From positions 44,312-108,311 of the forward strand of contig CAZTYP010000102.1 of the NCBI GenBank assembly GCA_964617555.1: a stretch of 64,000 nucleotides of DNA, written 5' to 3'. Origin of the DNA: 1-14-2-50-31-20 sp964617555. GTDB lineage: Bacteria > Bacteroidota > Ignavibacteria > Ignavibacteriales > Melioribacteraceae. The notes beneath the pieces were generated by a model. That model did no database searches and was not told the DNA's origin. It saw only the letters and a list, made by a program, of their open reading frames with translations. A program made the position numbers and the translations under genes. How positions within the stretch are numbered: position 1 is the stretch's first letter; each line of letters starts with the position of its first letter. This document shows positions 51,516-59,790 of the stretch, in pieces.

Positions 51516-53372
51516 ATGTTTGAATTAAGAAATCAATTTATTTTTGCTCCGGTCAAAATCGGTTATAGTGATAAAACCGGTGTTGTAAACGAAAGACATT
51601 TAGAGTTTTATAATTTGAGAAGTAAACATATCGGAGCGGTTGACCCCGAACCTTTATTTATGGATGCAGGTTTACGGGAACTTCCCGTTCAAATTGGAAT
51701 TGATGATGATAATAAAATTGAAGGATTAAAAAAACTTACCAATGTAATTCATAATAACGGAGCAAAAGTTATTGCACATCTAAATCACCCCGGAAGAATG
51801 GCTAACCCTAAAATTCCGGGAAATTATTTCTGGTCGGCAACCGATAAACCTTGTCCTAACGGAGGAGCTATACCGGAAAGAATGGACAGAGAAATGATGA
51901 ATAAGGTGATAGAGTTATTTGTAACCTCCGCAAAGCGTGCAGTTACTGCCGGGTTCGATTTTATTGAACTTCAATACGGGCACGGTTATTTAATGGCTCA
52001 ATTTATTTCTCCAGCTGTTAATGACCGTACCGACGAATACGGCGGCAGTTTTGAAAACAGAGTTAAATTTCCTTTGGAAGTTTTGGACGCGGTTATAAAT
52101 GCGGTTGAGCTTCCGATAATTGTTAGAATCAGCGGCGACGAAATTATTCCTAACGGTTTTCATATTGATGAGATGATTAAGTTTTCAAAAATTCTTGAAG
52201 ATAAAGGAGTAAGTGCAATTCATGTTTCTGCCGGCTCAGTTTGTTCAACTCCACCTTGGTTCTTTCAACATATGTTTATTCCAAAAGGGAAAACATGGGA
52301 ACTTGCGGGAAAAATAAAAGAGAATATCTCAATCCCTGTAATTTTCTTGGGAAGAATAAATTCAGAAAAAGATATAAAATTATTGCAAGAAAAATATAAT
52401 GCGGATTATATGGCTGTTGGGCGTGCATTGGTTGCAGATGAGGATTTTGTAGGAAAACAATTGGGTGTTGTGGACGGAAATGTTCGTCCATGTTTAGCTT
52501 GTGCGGAAGGTTGCCTTGGCGGTGTTAAAGCGGGTAAGGGGCTTGGTTGCGTTGTCAATCCTTTGGTAAATACCGGTTTGGCAAATATTAAACATGCTGC
52601 GGAAACCAAAAAATTTGCAATTATTGGTGGCGGTCTCGCGGGAATGGAGGCGGCAGTAACTCTAAAAAAACGCGGGCATGAAGTTGATCTGTTCGAAAAA
52701 GATAAACTCGGCGGACAGTTTAACCTTGCTTATCTGCCTCCGAATAAAAATTCCTTGAAAGAGATAATAGATTATTTTGTAACGGAAATTGATGAACTAA
52801 AAATAAATTATTTAAATAAAGAAGCAACACATGAAGATATAAACACAGGAGGATATGACGGTGTAATTATGGCTACGGGTGCCGTTCCCGCTGTTCCCCC
52901 TATTGAAGGATTAACCGAGTTTTATTGGACGGAATTTTTAAATGATGATCAATTGCCAAACGGTAAAACCGTATTAGTTATCGGTGGCGGTATGATTGGG
53001 CTTGAAGTTGCTTCCAAATTGGTTGACGCAAACAATAAAGTGATTATTGTTGAGATGCTCGAAGAAATTGCGCGCGGTATGGAAATGATTGAAAAAGCGT
53101 TAACGGTAAAAAAATTAAAAGAGAAAGGTGCTGAAATTTATTTAAATCATAAGGTTGTAAAAGTTAACGGCTCCGATGTAACTATTGAAAATAACGAGGC
53201 AAGAAAACTCCTTACCGATATTGACGATATTGTGATAGCAACGGGAATGAAAAGTTATATTCCGTTTAAATATTCCGGTAAACTTCCTCTATATACTATC
53301 GGCGATGCTAACAAAGTTGGAAAAGCGCAAGAAGCTATCCGCGATGCTTATGAGTTGGCACTTGGATTGTAA
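51516..53372 (+). CDS. Old-yellow-enzyme / 2,4-dienoyl-CoA reductase-type FMN-FeS-FAD oxidoreductase
   Basis: 618 residues. Residues 1-~330 are an FMN TIM barrel (HLNHPGRMANP, AGFDFIELQYGHGYLMAQFISP, NDRTDEYGGSFENR). The [4Fe-4S] motif RPCLACAEGC with a last Cys in GLGCVVN follows (CxxC-x3-C-x11-C). The C-terminal half binds FAD and NAD(P) (FAIIGGGLAGMEAAVTLKKRG, VLVIGGGMIGLEVASKL). FadH, trimethylamine dehydrogenase and BaiCD share this layout; the substrate is likely an enoyl or unsaturated compound. An AAAGG site lies before the ATG. Its neighbours give no direct hint. Confidence 0.92.
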   Translation: MFELRNQFIFAPVKIGYSDKTGVVNERHLEFYNLRSKHIGAVDPEPLFMDAGLRELPVQIGIDDDNKIEGLKKLTNVIHNNGAKVIAHLNHPGRMANPKIPGNYFWSATDKPCPNGGAIPERMDREMMNKVIELFVTSAKRAVTAGFDFIELQYGHGYLMAQFISPAVNDRTDEYGGSFENRVKFPLEVLDAVINAVELPIIVRISGDEIIPNGFHIDEMIKFSKILEDKGVSAIHVSAGSVCSTPPWFFQHMFIPKGKTWELAGKIKENISIPVIFLGRINSEKDIKLLQEKYNADYMAVGRALVADEDFVGKQLGVVDGNVRPCLACAEGCLGGVKAGKGLGCVVNPLVNTGLANIKHAAETKKFAIIGGGLAGMEAAVTLKKRGHEVDLFEKDKLGGQFNLAYLPPNKNSLKEIIDYFVTEIDELKINYLNKEATHEDINTGGYDGVIMATGAVPAVPPIEGLTEFYWTEFLNDDQLPNGKTVLVIGGGMIGLEVASKLVDANNKVIIVEMLEEIARGMEMIEKALTVKKLKEKGAEIYLNHKVVKVNGSDVTIENNEARKLLTDIDDIVIATGMKSYIPFKYSGKLPLYTIGDANKVGKAQEAIRDAYELALGL

Positions 53373-53408
53373 TTTTATTTGAAAATATTTAAGAATATAA
53401 AATGTGAT

Positions 53409-53435
53409 TTCCCGTGCTTTTAATAAAGGCGGGAA
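53409..53435 (+). terminator. Terminator-like hairpin after the reductase
   Basis: TTCCCG pairs with CGGGAA and an inner CTTT pairs with AAAG around a TAAT loop (small internal bulge), followed by TTCTTATT. It sits between the reductase gene and the methyltransferase gene. Confidence 0.5.
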
Positions 53436-53456
53436 TTCTTATTAAATGGAATTATT

Positions 53457-54092
53457 ATGGCAAAAACAGAAGCATTTGATTTGCATACACAAGAATATGA
53501 AAATTGGTTTGTTGAAAATAAATTTGTTTTCAAATCCGAATTGAAAGCTGTAACCAAAGCAATTCCACAAAATGGCATAGGTGTAGAAATTGGTATGGGA
53601 AGTGGAATTTTTGCGGAGCCTCTGGGAATAAAAGAAGGCGTTGAACCTTCCGAAGCAATGATTGAATATGCTCGCAAACGCGGACTAAATATAATTAAAG
53701 GGGTTGCCGAAAATCTTCCGTATAAAAACGAAAGTAAAGATTTTGTCTTAATGGTAACATCAATTTGTTTTGTAGATAATGTTAAAAAATCATTTTTTGA
53801 AGCTAACCGGATACTGAAAAAAGGTGGTGAACTTATTATCGGATTTGTTGATAAAGATAGTCCAATAGGAAAAATATATTTGCAGAATAAAGAGAAAAGT
53901 CTTTTTTATAAAGAGGCAACTTTTTTCGGGACGGAAGAATTAATCTCAATTCTTAAAGAGACAAATTTTACCGTAATAAAAACTTACCAAACCGTATTCG
54001 GGCTTCTTTCCGAAATAAAGGAAGAACAAAAAGTTAGCGAAGGATACGGTGAAGGAAGTTTTGTTGTTATTAAAGCAAAAAAGGATACGTAA
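53457..54092 (+). CDS. Class I SAM-dependent methyltransferase
   Basis: 211 residues. A methyltransferase type 11 fold: motif I VEIGMGSGIFAEPLG, the acidic end of strand 2 (GVEPSEAMIEYAR), and SKDFVLMVTSICFVDN as the motif IV area, then EANRILKKGGELIIG. The substrate is not evident. The next gene begins directly at the following base (TAA then ATG), so it is translationally coupled to the MBL hydrolase. This is the first gene of a packed, same-strand six-gene run. Confidence 0.9.
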   Translation: MAKTEAFDLHTQEYENWFVENKFVFKSELKAVTKAIPQNGIGVEIGMGSGIFAEPLGIKEGVEPSEAMIEYARKRGLNIIKGVAENLPYKNESKDFVLMVTSICFVDNVKKSFFEANRILKKGGELIIGFVDKDSPIGKIYLQNKEKSLFYKEATFFGTEELISILKETNFTVIKTYQTVFGLLSEIKEEQKVSEGYGEGSFVVIKAKKDT

Positions 54093-54875
54093 ATGAAACT
54101 AACGGTTTTAACGGAAAATGTTGCCGGAGGTAAATTGTCGGCAGAACACGGACTTTCCTATCTGATAGAAACTGCAAACGGAAAATGCCTTTTTGATACC
54201 GGTCACTCGGACCTTTTTTTACAAAATGCAAAAAGATTAAAAATTAATTCGGATGAAATAAAGTATGTTGTTTTAAGTCATGGTCATTGGGACCACGGTA
54301 ACGGATTAGAATATTTATCAAATAAAATTTTGATTACGCATCCCGCATCATTTATGAAGCGTTATAGGGTTAAAGATAATTCGTATCTGGGTTTGAGTAA
54401 TACCCGTTTCGATTTGATGAATAGAGGCTTTGAGATTATCGAAACAAAAAAAACGTATGAAGTTTTTTCCGGCCTTTTTTTCTTAGGAGAAATTCCGCGA
54501 CTAAATTCTTTTGAAGCAAAAACAACAGCATTTATTGATGAAAATGGTAAACCGGATTTTATTCCTGACGATTCCGCCATTGTCGTTATTGAAAATAATG
54601 AGTTAATTGTAATTACAGGCTGTTCTCATTCCGGCATTTGTAATATTATTGAGCACGCAAAAGAGGAAACCGGAATTAATAAAGTTCGTTCTGTCATCGG
54701 AGGCTTCCATTTGAAAAATATTGACGAGCAAACATTAAAAACAATAGAATATTTTAAAGAGAATAAAATCGAAAATATTTATCCTTCCCATTGTACCGAG
54801 TTACCTGCTCTTTCTGCTTTTTACAATAAGTTCAATATTCAGCAAGTTAAAACGGGAATGCAAATAGAGTTATGA
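54093..54875 (+). CDS. Metallo-beta-lactamase-fold hydrolase (COG1237-like)
   Basis: 260 residues with the metal-binding motif in LSHGHWDHGNGLEYL (HxHxDH), followed by ITGCSHSGICNIIEHA, a late GGFHLKNIDEQTLK and a C-terminal YPSHCTEL. It starts TVLTENVAGGKLSAEHGLSY. These features match the branch that includes the dihydropterin-linked methanopterin enzyme-type hydrolases; the actual substrate is unknown. Its end overlaps the sirtuin start by 4 bases. Confidence 0.88.
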   Translation: MKLTVLTENVAGGKLSAEHGLSYLIETANGKCLFDTGHSDLFLQNAKRLKINSDEIKYVVLSHGHWDHGNGLEYLSNKILITHPASFMKRYRVKDNSYLGLSNTRFDLMNRGFEIIETKKTYEVFSGLFFLGEIPRLNSFEAKTTAFIDENGKPDFIPDDSAIVVIENNELIVITGCSHSGICNIIEHAKEETGINKVRSVIGGFHLKNIDEQTLKTIEYFKENKIENIYPSHCTELPALSAFYNKFNIQQVKTGMQIEL

Positions 54876-55609
54876 TTGACGATGCGGCGGAAATATTGAA
54901 AGTGGCAAATCATGTAACGGCGTTTACCGGTGCCGGAATTTCCGTGGAGAGCGGAATTCCTCCCTTTAGAGGTGCTACAGGTTTATGGAGCAAATACGAC
55001 CCTGTAATTTTAGATATAAAGTATTTTAGACAAAATCCCGAAAAATCGTGGAAAGTAATAAAAGAAATTTTTTACGATTTTTTTGGTGAGGCAAAACCTA
55101 ATGATGCTCATTTTGCCTTGGCAGAGCTTGAAAAAATAGGAATTGTTAAATCCGTTATAACACAAAATATAGATAATTTACATCAGGAAGCGGGTAATAA
55201 AGTTGTTTATGAGTTTCACGGTACTTCTAACAGAATTATTTGTGATAGTTGCCGAAAACTTTATTTAGCAAAAGAAACGGAGCTTTTATCTTTACCTCCG
55301 AGATGCATTAACTGCGGTGGTGTACTTCGTCCGGATTTCGTTTTTTTCGGAGAACCGATACCGGAACCTGCTCGAACAAACTCTTTTAACGAAGCAAAAA
55401 CAGCGGATGTTTTTTTAGTAATCGGAACTACCGGTGAAATTATGCCCGCCTCGTTGATTCCCGCACAAGCAAAAGCAAACGGGGCTAAAATAATTGAAAT
55501 TAATGTTGAGCCGACAAATTTTACTTCCGGAATAACCGATCTTTTTTTAAAGGGGAAAGCGACCGAAGTTATGAATAATCTTTTGCAAAAAATAAAAGCA
55601 ATTATTTGA
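54872..55609 (+). CDS. cobB: Sir2-family NAD-dependent protein deacylase
   Basis: 245 residues. NAD-binding motifs GAGISVESGIPPFRG, ITQNIDNLHQEAG with the catalytic His in YEFHGTS, a four-Cys zinc finger (CDSCRKL, RCINCGG), and late VIGTTGEIMPAS / EINVEPTNFT. It would remove acetyl or succinyl groups from lysine using NAD+. The R-x2-Y pair of class III desuccinylases (Tyr/Arg in the pocket) is not clearly visible, so deacetylase activity is more likely; this is by eye. ATGA overlap with the preceding gene. Confidence 0.92.
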   Translation: MIDDAAEILKVANHVTAFTGAGISVESGIPPFRGATGLWSKYDPVILDIKYFRQNPEKSWKVIKEIFYDFFGEAKPNDAHFALAELEKIGIVKSVITQNIDNLHQEAGNKVVYEFHGTSNRIICDSCRKLYLAKETELLSLPPRCINCGGVLRPDFVFFGEPIPEPARTNSFNEAKTADVFLVIGTTGEIMPASLIPAQAKANGAKIIEINVEPTNFTSGITDLFLKGKATEVMNNLLQKIKAII

Positions 55610-55630
55610 AGTTTAAACGGAAATAAAAAA

Positions 55631-56584
55631 ATGGAATTGGTTTTTGGCCCTGTTCCCTCAAGAAGATTGGGCGCAAGTTTGGGGATTAACAATATTCCTC
55701 CCAAAGAGTGTTCATACGCTTGTGTTTATTGCCAATTAGGCAATACAATAAAATTACGGATTGACAGAAGTGATTTTTACACCACTGAAAAATTAGTTGG
55801 TGAAGTTAGCGAACTTATAAAAAAAACCTCATCCCACGATAATAAAATTAATTATCTTACAATTGTACCCGATGGTGAACCGACACTTGACTTAAATCTC
55901 GGACAAACAATAAAAGCCTTGCGGAAATTTAATATCAAAATTGCCGTTATTACAAATTCATCATTGTTGGATAATAAAAACGTAAGAACGGATTTACTTA
56001 GTGCCGATTGGGTTTCCGTTAAAGTGGATGCCGTAACGGAGGAGATTTGGCAAAAAATTGACAGACCGCACGGCAAATTAAAGCTTGCCTCTATCTTGAC
56101 CGGAATAAAATTATTTTCCGAAGAATATAATAATTTTTTTACAGTTGAAACAATGTTGGTAAAAGGGATTAATGATACGGAAAAGGAATTAACGGCAATA
56201 GCAAACTTTATTAAACCGTTACATGCGGATAAAGTTTACCTGTCAATTCCAACACGCCCGCCCGCTGAAAAATCCGTTGAGCCCCCTACGGCAAAAAAGA
56301 TAAATGCGGCATATCAAATATTTAGTAATACGAAATTAAACGTAGAGCTAAATACCGGTTACGAAGGAAATAAGTTTTCGTCAACCGGTGATTTGATAAG
56401 AGATATTCTTAATATTACTGCTGTGCACCCAATGAGAAAAGAAGCCGTTAAAAATTTAATTTTGAAAAACAACGGTTCTTGGAAAGATGTAGAGCAACTT
56501 ATTGATTCCGGGAAATTAATTTCATCGGAATTTAACGGAAAAATTTATTATTTAAGAAATCTGAAAAAATGGCGTAATAAATAA
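55631..56584 (+). CDS. Radical SAM protein, wyosine-synthetase-like (COG0731)
   Basis: 317 residues. The radical SAM cluster is CSYACVYC (Cys27, Cys31, Cys34). The FGPVPSRRLGASLGINN start and the downstream YLTIVPDGEPTLDLNLG, KVDAVTEEIWQKIDRPHG and VYLSIPTRPPAEKSVEPP are those of the TYW1-related bacterial family. A C-terminal winged-helix domain (KEAVKNLILKNNG, then SSEFNGKIYYLR) completes it. Family function outside archaeal wyosine synthesis is unsettled. It follows the sirtuin after 21 bases. Confidence 0.9.
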   Translation: MELVFGPVPSRRLGASLGINNIPPKECSYACVYCQLGNTIKLRIDRSDFYTTEKLVGEVSELIKKTSSHDNKINYLTIVPDGEPTLDLNLGQTIKALRKFNIKIAVITNSSLLDNKNVRTDLLSADWVSVKVDAVTEEIWQKIDRPHGKLKLASILTGIKLFSEEYNNFFTVETMLVKGINDTEKELTAIANFIKPLHADKVYLSIPTRPPAEKSVEPPTAKKINAAYQIFSNTKLNVELNTGYEGNKFSSTGDLIRDILNITAVHPMRKEAVKNLILKNNGSWKDVEQLIDSGKLISSEFNGKIYYLRNLKKWRNK

Positions 56585-56596
56585 GGGAAATACGTT

Positions 56597-57118
56597 ATGA
56601 AACAAAAAATAAAAATAACAATGTTATGGAAATTTTTCTTTTGGATAATTGTCTGGACGCTTATAATTATTCCCGCTTTTTTTATTCCTATTCGTTTGGA
56701 AGGAATTTTGCTTTACATCTCCGTTGGAATCGGATTTACACTTTTTACATATTCTATGTTGCTGGTAACAATAGGTGGTAAAACCATAGCACGGTACGGG
56801 CATAAAAAAGAACACAAAACATTTTGGCCCGATAAATTTTCAAGAAATGGAATCTTCGGATGTATGCGGCATCCCATGCATTTGGGGTTAACAATCTATC
56901 CGGTTGCAGTAGCCCTTGCAAGCGGGTATGTTCTTGCAATAGTGGCCTCGGGGTGGGGTGTGGCTGCCGCCTTATGGTTTGTTTTGGTAATTGAAGAAAA
57001 GGATACTATCGAGAAGTACGGAGAGATTTATACGGAGTATATGAAAGAGGTCCCTCCTTTTTCACTAAAATGGGAATGTATAAAAAAAGAATTAAAAATA
57101 ATAACGGAGGAGGATTGA
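56597..57118 (+). CDS. Membrane methyltransferase, isoprenylcysteine carboxyl methyltransferase-like
   Basis: 173 residues with about five hydrophobic helices. The conserved catalytic region has GCMRHPMHLGLTIYPVA and, at the C-terminus, VIEEKDTIEKYGEIYTEYMKEVPPFS, both typical of the PEMT/ICMT superfamily. Possible substrates are lipids or exported thiols; the sequence does not decide. The final 3 bases of its frame overlap a TTG start of the next gene. Confidence 0.82.
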   Translation: MKQKIKITMLWKFFFWIIVWTLIIIPAFFIPIRLEGILLYISVGIGFTLFTYSMLLVTIGGKTIARYGHKKEHKTFWPDKFSRNGIFGCMRHPMHLGLTIYPVAVALASGYVLAIVASGWGVAAALWFVLVIEEKDTIEKYGEIYTEYMKEVPPFSLKWECIKKELKIITEED

Positions 57119-57477
57119 AAAGAAAAAGGAATAATTTGGATAAAGCGGAAGCGGAATTTTTATATGCTAATGTATTGACGGAATGTAATAAATATAAAGT
57201 GTTTGAAAACTTATCTGTTACCGAAAAGAATAATTTGATCGATAAAATTTGTCTGAGCGCTATAAAAAAAGTTCATACTGATAAAGATAATATTGAAGCT
57301 CTTTCTCAAGAAATTCTATCATATAAATTACGTGAAGAGGAACTTGAAAAATTTTATGCTCCCGATATTTACGATTCAGAAATTAACAAACCCAAAAATT
57401 TCAACTCCCTTTTGGCAAAACGGTACACTGACGTAATAAAAGATTTTGTAAAAAAAGAGTTGACACATTATGATTAA
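57115..57477 (+). CDS. Small alpha-helical protein of unknown function
   Basis: 120 residues, acidic-basic and entirely helical in appearance (DKAEAEFLYANVLTECNKY, RTIEAL-type helix, EEELEKFYAPDIYD, KDFVKKELTHYD). I chose the TTG at 57115, whose last two bases overlap the TGA of the previous gene and which has GGAGGAGGA just before it; the frame is open further left to an ATG at 57070 inside the previous gene. No family is recognised. It ends the packed run of six genes. Confidence 0.6.
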   Translation: MKRKRNNLDKAEAEFLYANVLTECNKYKVFENLSVTEKNNLIDKICLSAIKKVHTDKDNIEALSQEILSYKLREEELEKFYAPDIYDSEINKPKNFNSLLAKRYTDVIKDFVKKELTHYD

Positions 57478-57541
57478 CTGACTTAGACTGGAGAGTATAA
57501 TAGCAGTGTTATATATATAGTGGAGAATTATAAAAATAGAA

Positions 57542-57574
57542 TAATAGCGGAAATACTTTGTATCTCCGCTATTA
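57542..57574. terminator. Hairpin between convergent genes
   Basis: TAATAGCGGA and TCCGCTATTA form a perfect 10-bp stem with a 13-base loop, 65 bases after the small gene and 10 before the end of the convergent DUF2147 gene. Confidence 0.65.
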
Positions 57575-57583
57575 ATTATCAAA

Positions 57584-58042
57584 TTAAATTTCGCCGTTGT
57601 ATCTTAACCATTCCTGGGTACGATAAAAAAAGGCAATATAACCCCGTACCATTAATTTTCCGTTTTCTACCCATAATTTACAATCATAAGTCTTTCCGTT
57701 TTTCGGGTCTAAAATTTCGCCGTCGTCCCATTCGTTATCATCGGCATCATATTCCATATCGGTAATAATTGTCATTCCGAGAACCTTTTGGTTTTTTCTC
57801 GGGTCATCATCGTCGCATTTATCACAAATAGGGTCCGGATTTTCACCCGGTTGTCTGAAAAGTTTAACAACATCGCCGTATAATTTTCCGTCTTTTAAAT
57901 ATATTTTAACAATTGATTTTGGTTTGTGTGTATTGTCGTCAATGGTTTTCCATAAACCGGTTATCTCTTCGTGCTGTGCAAAAAGCATATTGGTTAATAA
58001 AAGAAATGTAATGGATGTTAATAAAATAAGTATTCGTTTCAT
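57584..58042 (-). CDS. Exported DUF2147 protein
   Basis: 152 residues with a signal peptide (TSITFLLLTNMLFAQ). The mature part matches DUF2147: GLWKTIDDNTHKPKSIVKIY, the acidic Cys pair CDKCDDDDPRKNQ, MEYDADDNEWDDGEILDPKN and YDCKLWVENGKLMVRGY. DUF2147 proteins form small beta-barrel/lipocalin-like folds in the periplasm; the function is unknown. A GGAG site precedes the ATG. It is divergent from the superoxide-reductase-like gene. Confidence 0.9.
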   Translation of the reverse strand: MKRILILLTSITFLLLTNMLFAQHEEITGLWKTIDDNTHKPKSIVKIYLKDGKLYGDVVKLFRQPGENPDPICDKCDDDDPRKNQKVLGMTIITDMEYDADDNEWDDGEILDPKNGKTYDCKLWVENGKLMVRGYIAFFYRTQEWLRYNGEI

Positions 58043-58215
58043 TTTTTCTCCTGTTTGTCATAAAGTATGATTTATGAAAATAGGAATTTTAAAATATTTC
58101 TCAAAGTGTAAATGGAACAATTTTAAATAGGTATTACAGTTTGCATTTGCAAAAAAACACAAAATATCTTATTTTTATATATATTAAATCTAAATAATTA
58201 TTAACGGAGGATAGA

Positions 58216-58593
58216 ATGAAAATCAACAGATATCAAGATATATCAGAAATCGATAAAGAAGCAAAAAAAGATTATATTGACAGGCACTCGGCATTTGTTC
58301 ATTGTGAAAGCACTGCAACCAAAGGGGAAAAATTTAAAGTAAAAGTGAAAGTGGGTGATGAATATGCACATCCCGATGATTTTGATCATTACATCGCTTA
58401 TGTTCAGTTATGGGACGGCGAAACATTTTTAGCACAAACCACATTAACTGCAGGTACTATGGGGTCAGCAGCAAATCAAGTGGAAGTTGATTTTTACATC
58501 GTTCCAACAAAAAATATGAAGTTAACGGCAATGGCTTATTGTACAAAACACGGTTTATGGCAAAGCGACGAAGTAAAAGTGGAAGTTGCCTAA
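58216..58593 (+). CDS. Superoxide reductase (neelaredoxin / desulfoferrodoxin-type)
   Basis: 125 residues, a single-domain (1Fe) protein without the N-terminal rubredoxin-like centre. The catalytic iron ligands are visible: His24 (DRHSAF), His52 and His58 (YAHPDDFDHYI), His112 and Cys109 (YCTKHGLW), the classical CxxH. In typical enzymes the first motif is EKHVP, where Lys guides superoxide; here it is DRHSA, so Arg replaces Lys and the Pro is lost. It would reduce superoxide to peroxide in a low-oxygen cell, if active. A GGAGG site precedes the ATG, and a strong terminator follows. Confidence 0.87.
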   Translation: MKINRYQDISEIDKEAKKDYIDRHSAFVHCESTATKGEKFKVKVKVGDEYAHPDDFDHYIAYVQLWDGETFLAQTTLTAGTMGSAANQVEVDFYIVPTKNMKLTAMAYCTKHGLWQSDEVKVEVA

Positions 58594-58611
58594 TTCCCTT
58601 TCTAAAATTTG

Positions 58612-58638
58612 AAGTCCGGTTTATACCGGACTTTTTTT
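58612..58638 (+). terminator. Intrinsic terminator after the superoxide reductase gene
   Basis: AAGTCCGGT and ACCGGACTT form a perfect 9-bp stem with a TTAT loop followed by a T7 run. Good rho-independent terminator. Confidence 0.93.
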
Positions 58639-58731
58639 ATAAACTTTCCGTAATAATTTTTAACACTCACCAAAATTAAATCGTTCTAAATCAGTATCTT
58701 TCGAAAAACAAAAAATAATTTTAAGGGAAAA

Positions 58732-59733
58732 ATGAGTATCTCGTACAAAGATTCCGGCGTTGATATTAAAGCCGGTGAAGAAACGGTTGATAAAATCAAA
58801 GAGATTGTAAAATCTACATTTAATGATAAAGTTCTTTCCGGCATCGGCCATTTCGGAGCTTTTTATGAAATTGATTTTAAAAGTTTTAATGAGCCTGTTC
58901 TTGTTTCCAGTGTTGACGGTGTGGGAACAAAACTTAAAGTGGCTTTTTTGATGAATAAACATAATACGGTAGGGCAGGATTTAGTGAATCATTGTGTAAA
59001 CGACATTGCCGTTGGCGGAGCAATTCCTCAATATTTTATGGATTATATGGCATTCGGCAAACTTGATCCTAAAATTGCCGAACAAATAATGGAAGGCTTC
59101 GGCAAAGCTTGTCGCGAAAATAACATTGCATTAATCGGTGGAGAAACTGCTGAAATGCCCGGACTTTATTCGGAAGAAGAATATGATATGTCGGGTACAA
59201 TCGTCGGAATTGTGGAAAAATCGGAAATCCTTAATGGAGATAAGGTTAAAAACGGAGATGTTCTGATTGGCTTTAGCTCTACCGGATTGCACACAAACGG
59301 ATATTCCTTGGCACGTAAAGTTCTATTGGAAAAATATTCTGTAAACGATAAACCCGAAATACTTGAAAACTCTATAGGTGAAGAATTGCTTAAAGTACAT
59401 AAATCTTATCTTAAATTAATTCGTACTATTATTGATAATATTAATGTACATGCTTTTTCCCATATTACCGGCGGTGGAATTTTGGGTAACACAATGCGTG
59501 TAATACCTAAAGGATTAGCTCTTGATATTGATTGGAACGCATGGGAACTTCCTTCGATTTTCAAACTAATAAAAGAAACCGGTAATATTGCCGATGAAGA
59601 GATGAGAAAAGCATTTAATTTGGGAATAGGATTAATTGCAATTGTAAGTGAAACGGATGTTGAAAAAATTAAAACAATTGCCGATAAGTTAAGCGAAGAG
59701 TATTTTATAATAGGTAAAGTGGTTACGGAATAA
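58732..59733 (+). CDS. purM: Phosphoribosylformylglycinamidine cyclo-ligase (AIR synthase)
   Basis: 333 residues. The PurM family motifs are present: SYKDSGVDIKAGEE at the start, VSSVDGVGTKLKVAFLM, NDIAVGGAIPQYFMDYMAFG, GGETAEMPGLY and the C-terminal HAFSHITGGGILGNTMRVIP. It closes the imidazole ring in purine synthesis using ATP. The length is the usual ~330-350. An AGGG site is near the ATG; the next gene begins 57 bases downstream. Confidence 0.97.
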   Translation: MSISYKDSGVDIKAGEETVDKIKEIVKSTFNDKVLSGIGHFGAFYEIDFKSFNEPVLVSSVDGVGTKLKVAFLMNKHNTVGQDLVNHCVNDIAVGGAIPQYFMDYMAFGKLDPKIAEQIMEGFGKACRENNIALIGGETAEMPGLYSEEEYDMSGTIVGIVEKSEILNGDKVKNGDVLIGFSSTGLHTNGYSLARKVLLEKYSVNDKPEILENSIGEELLKVHKSYLKLIRTIIDNINVHAFSHITGGGILGNTMRVIPKGLALDIDWNAWELPSIFKLIKETGNIADEEMRKAFNLGIGLIAIVSETDVEKIKTIADKLSEEYFIIGKVVTE

Positions 59734-59790
59734 TTGAAAAAATAAATCCGGGCAGTTAATTTTATCCGAATATTAACAGGTTAAATAATT

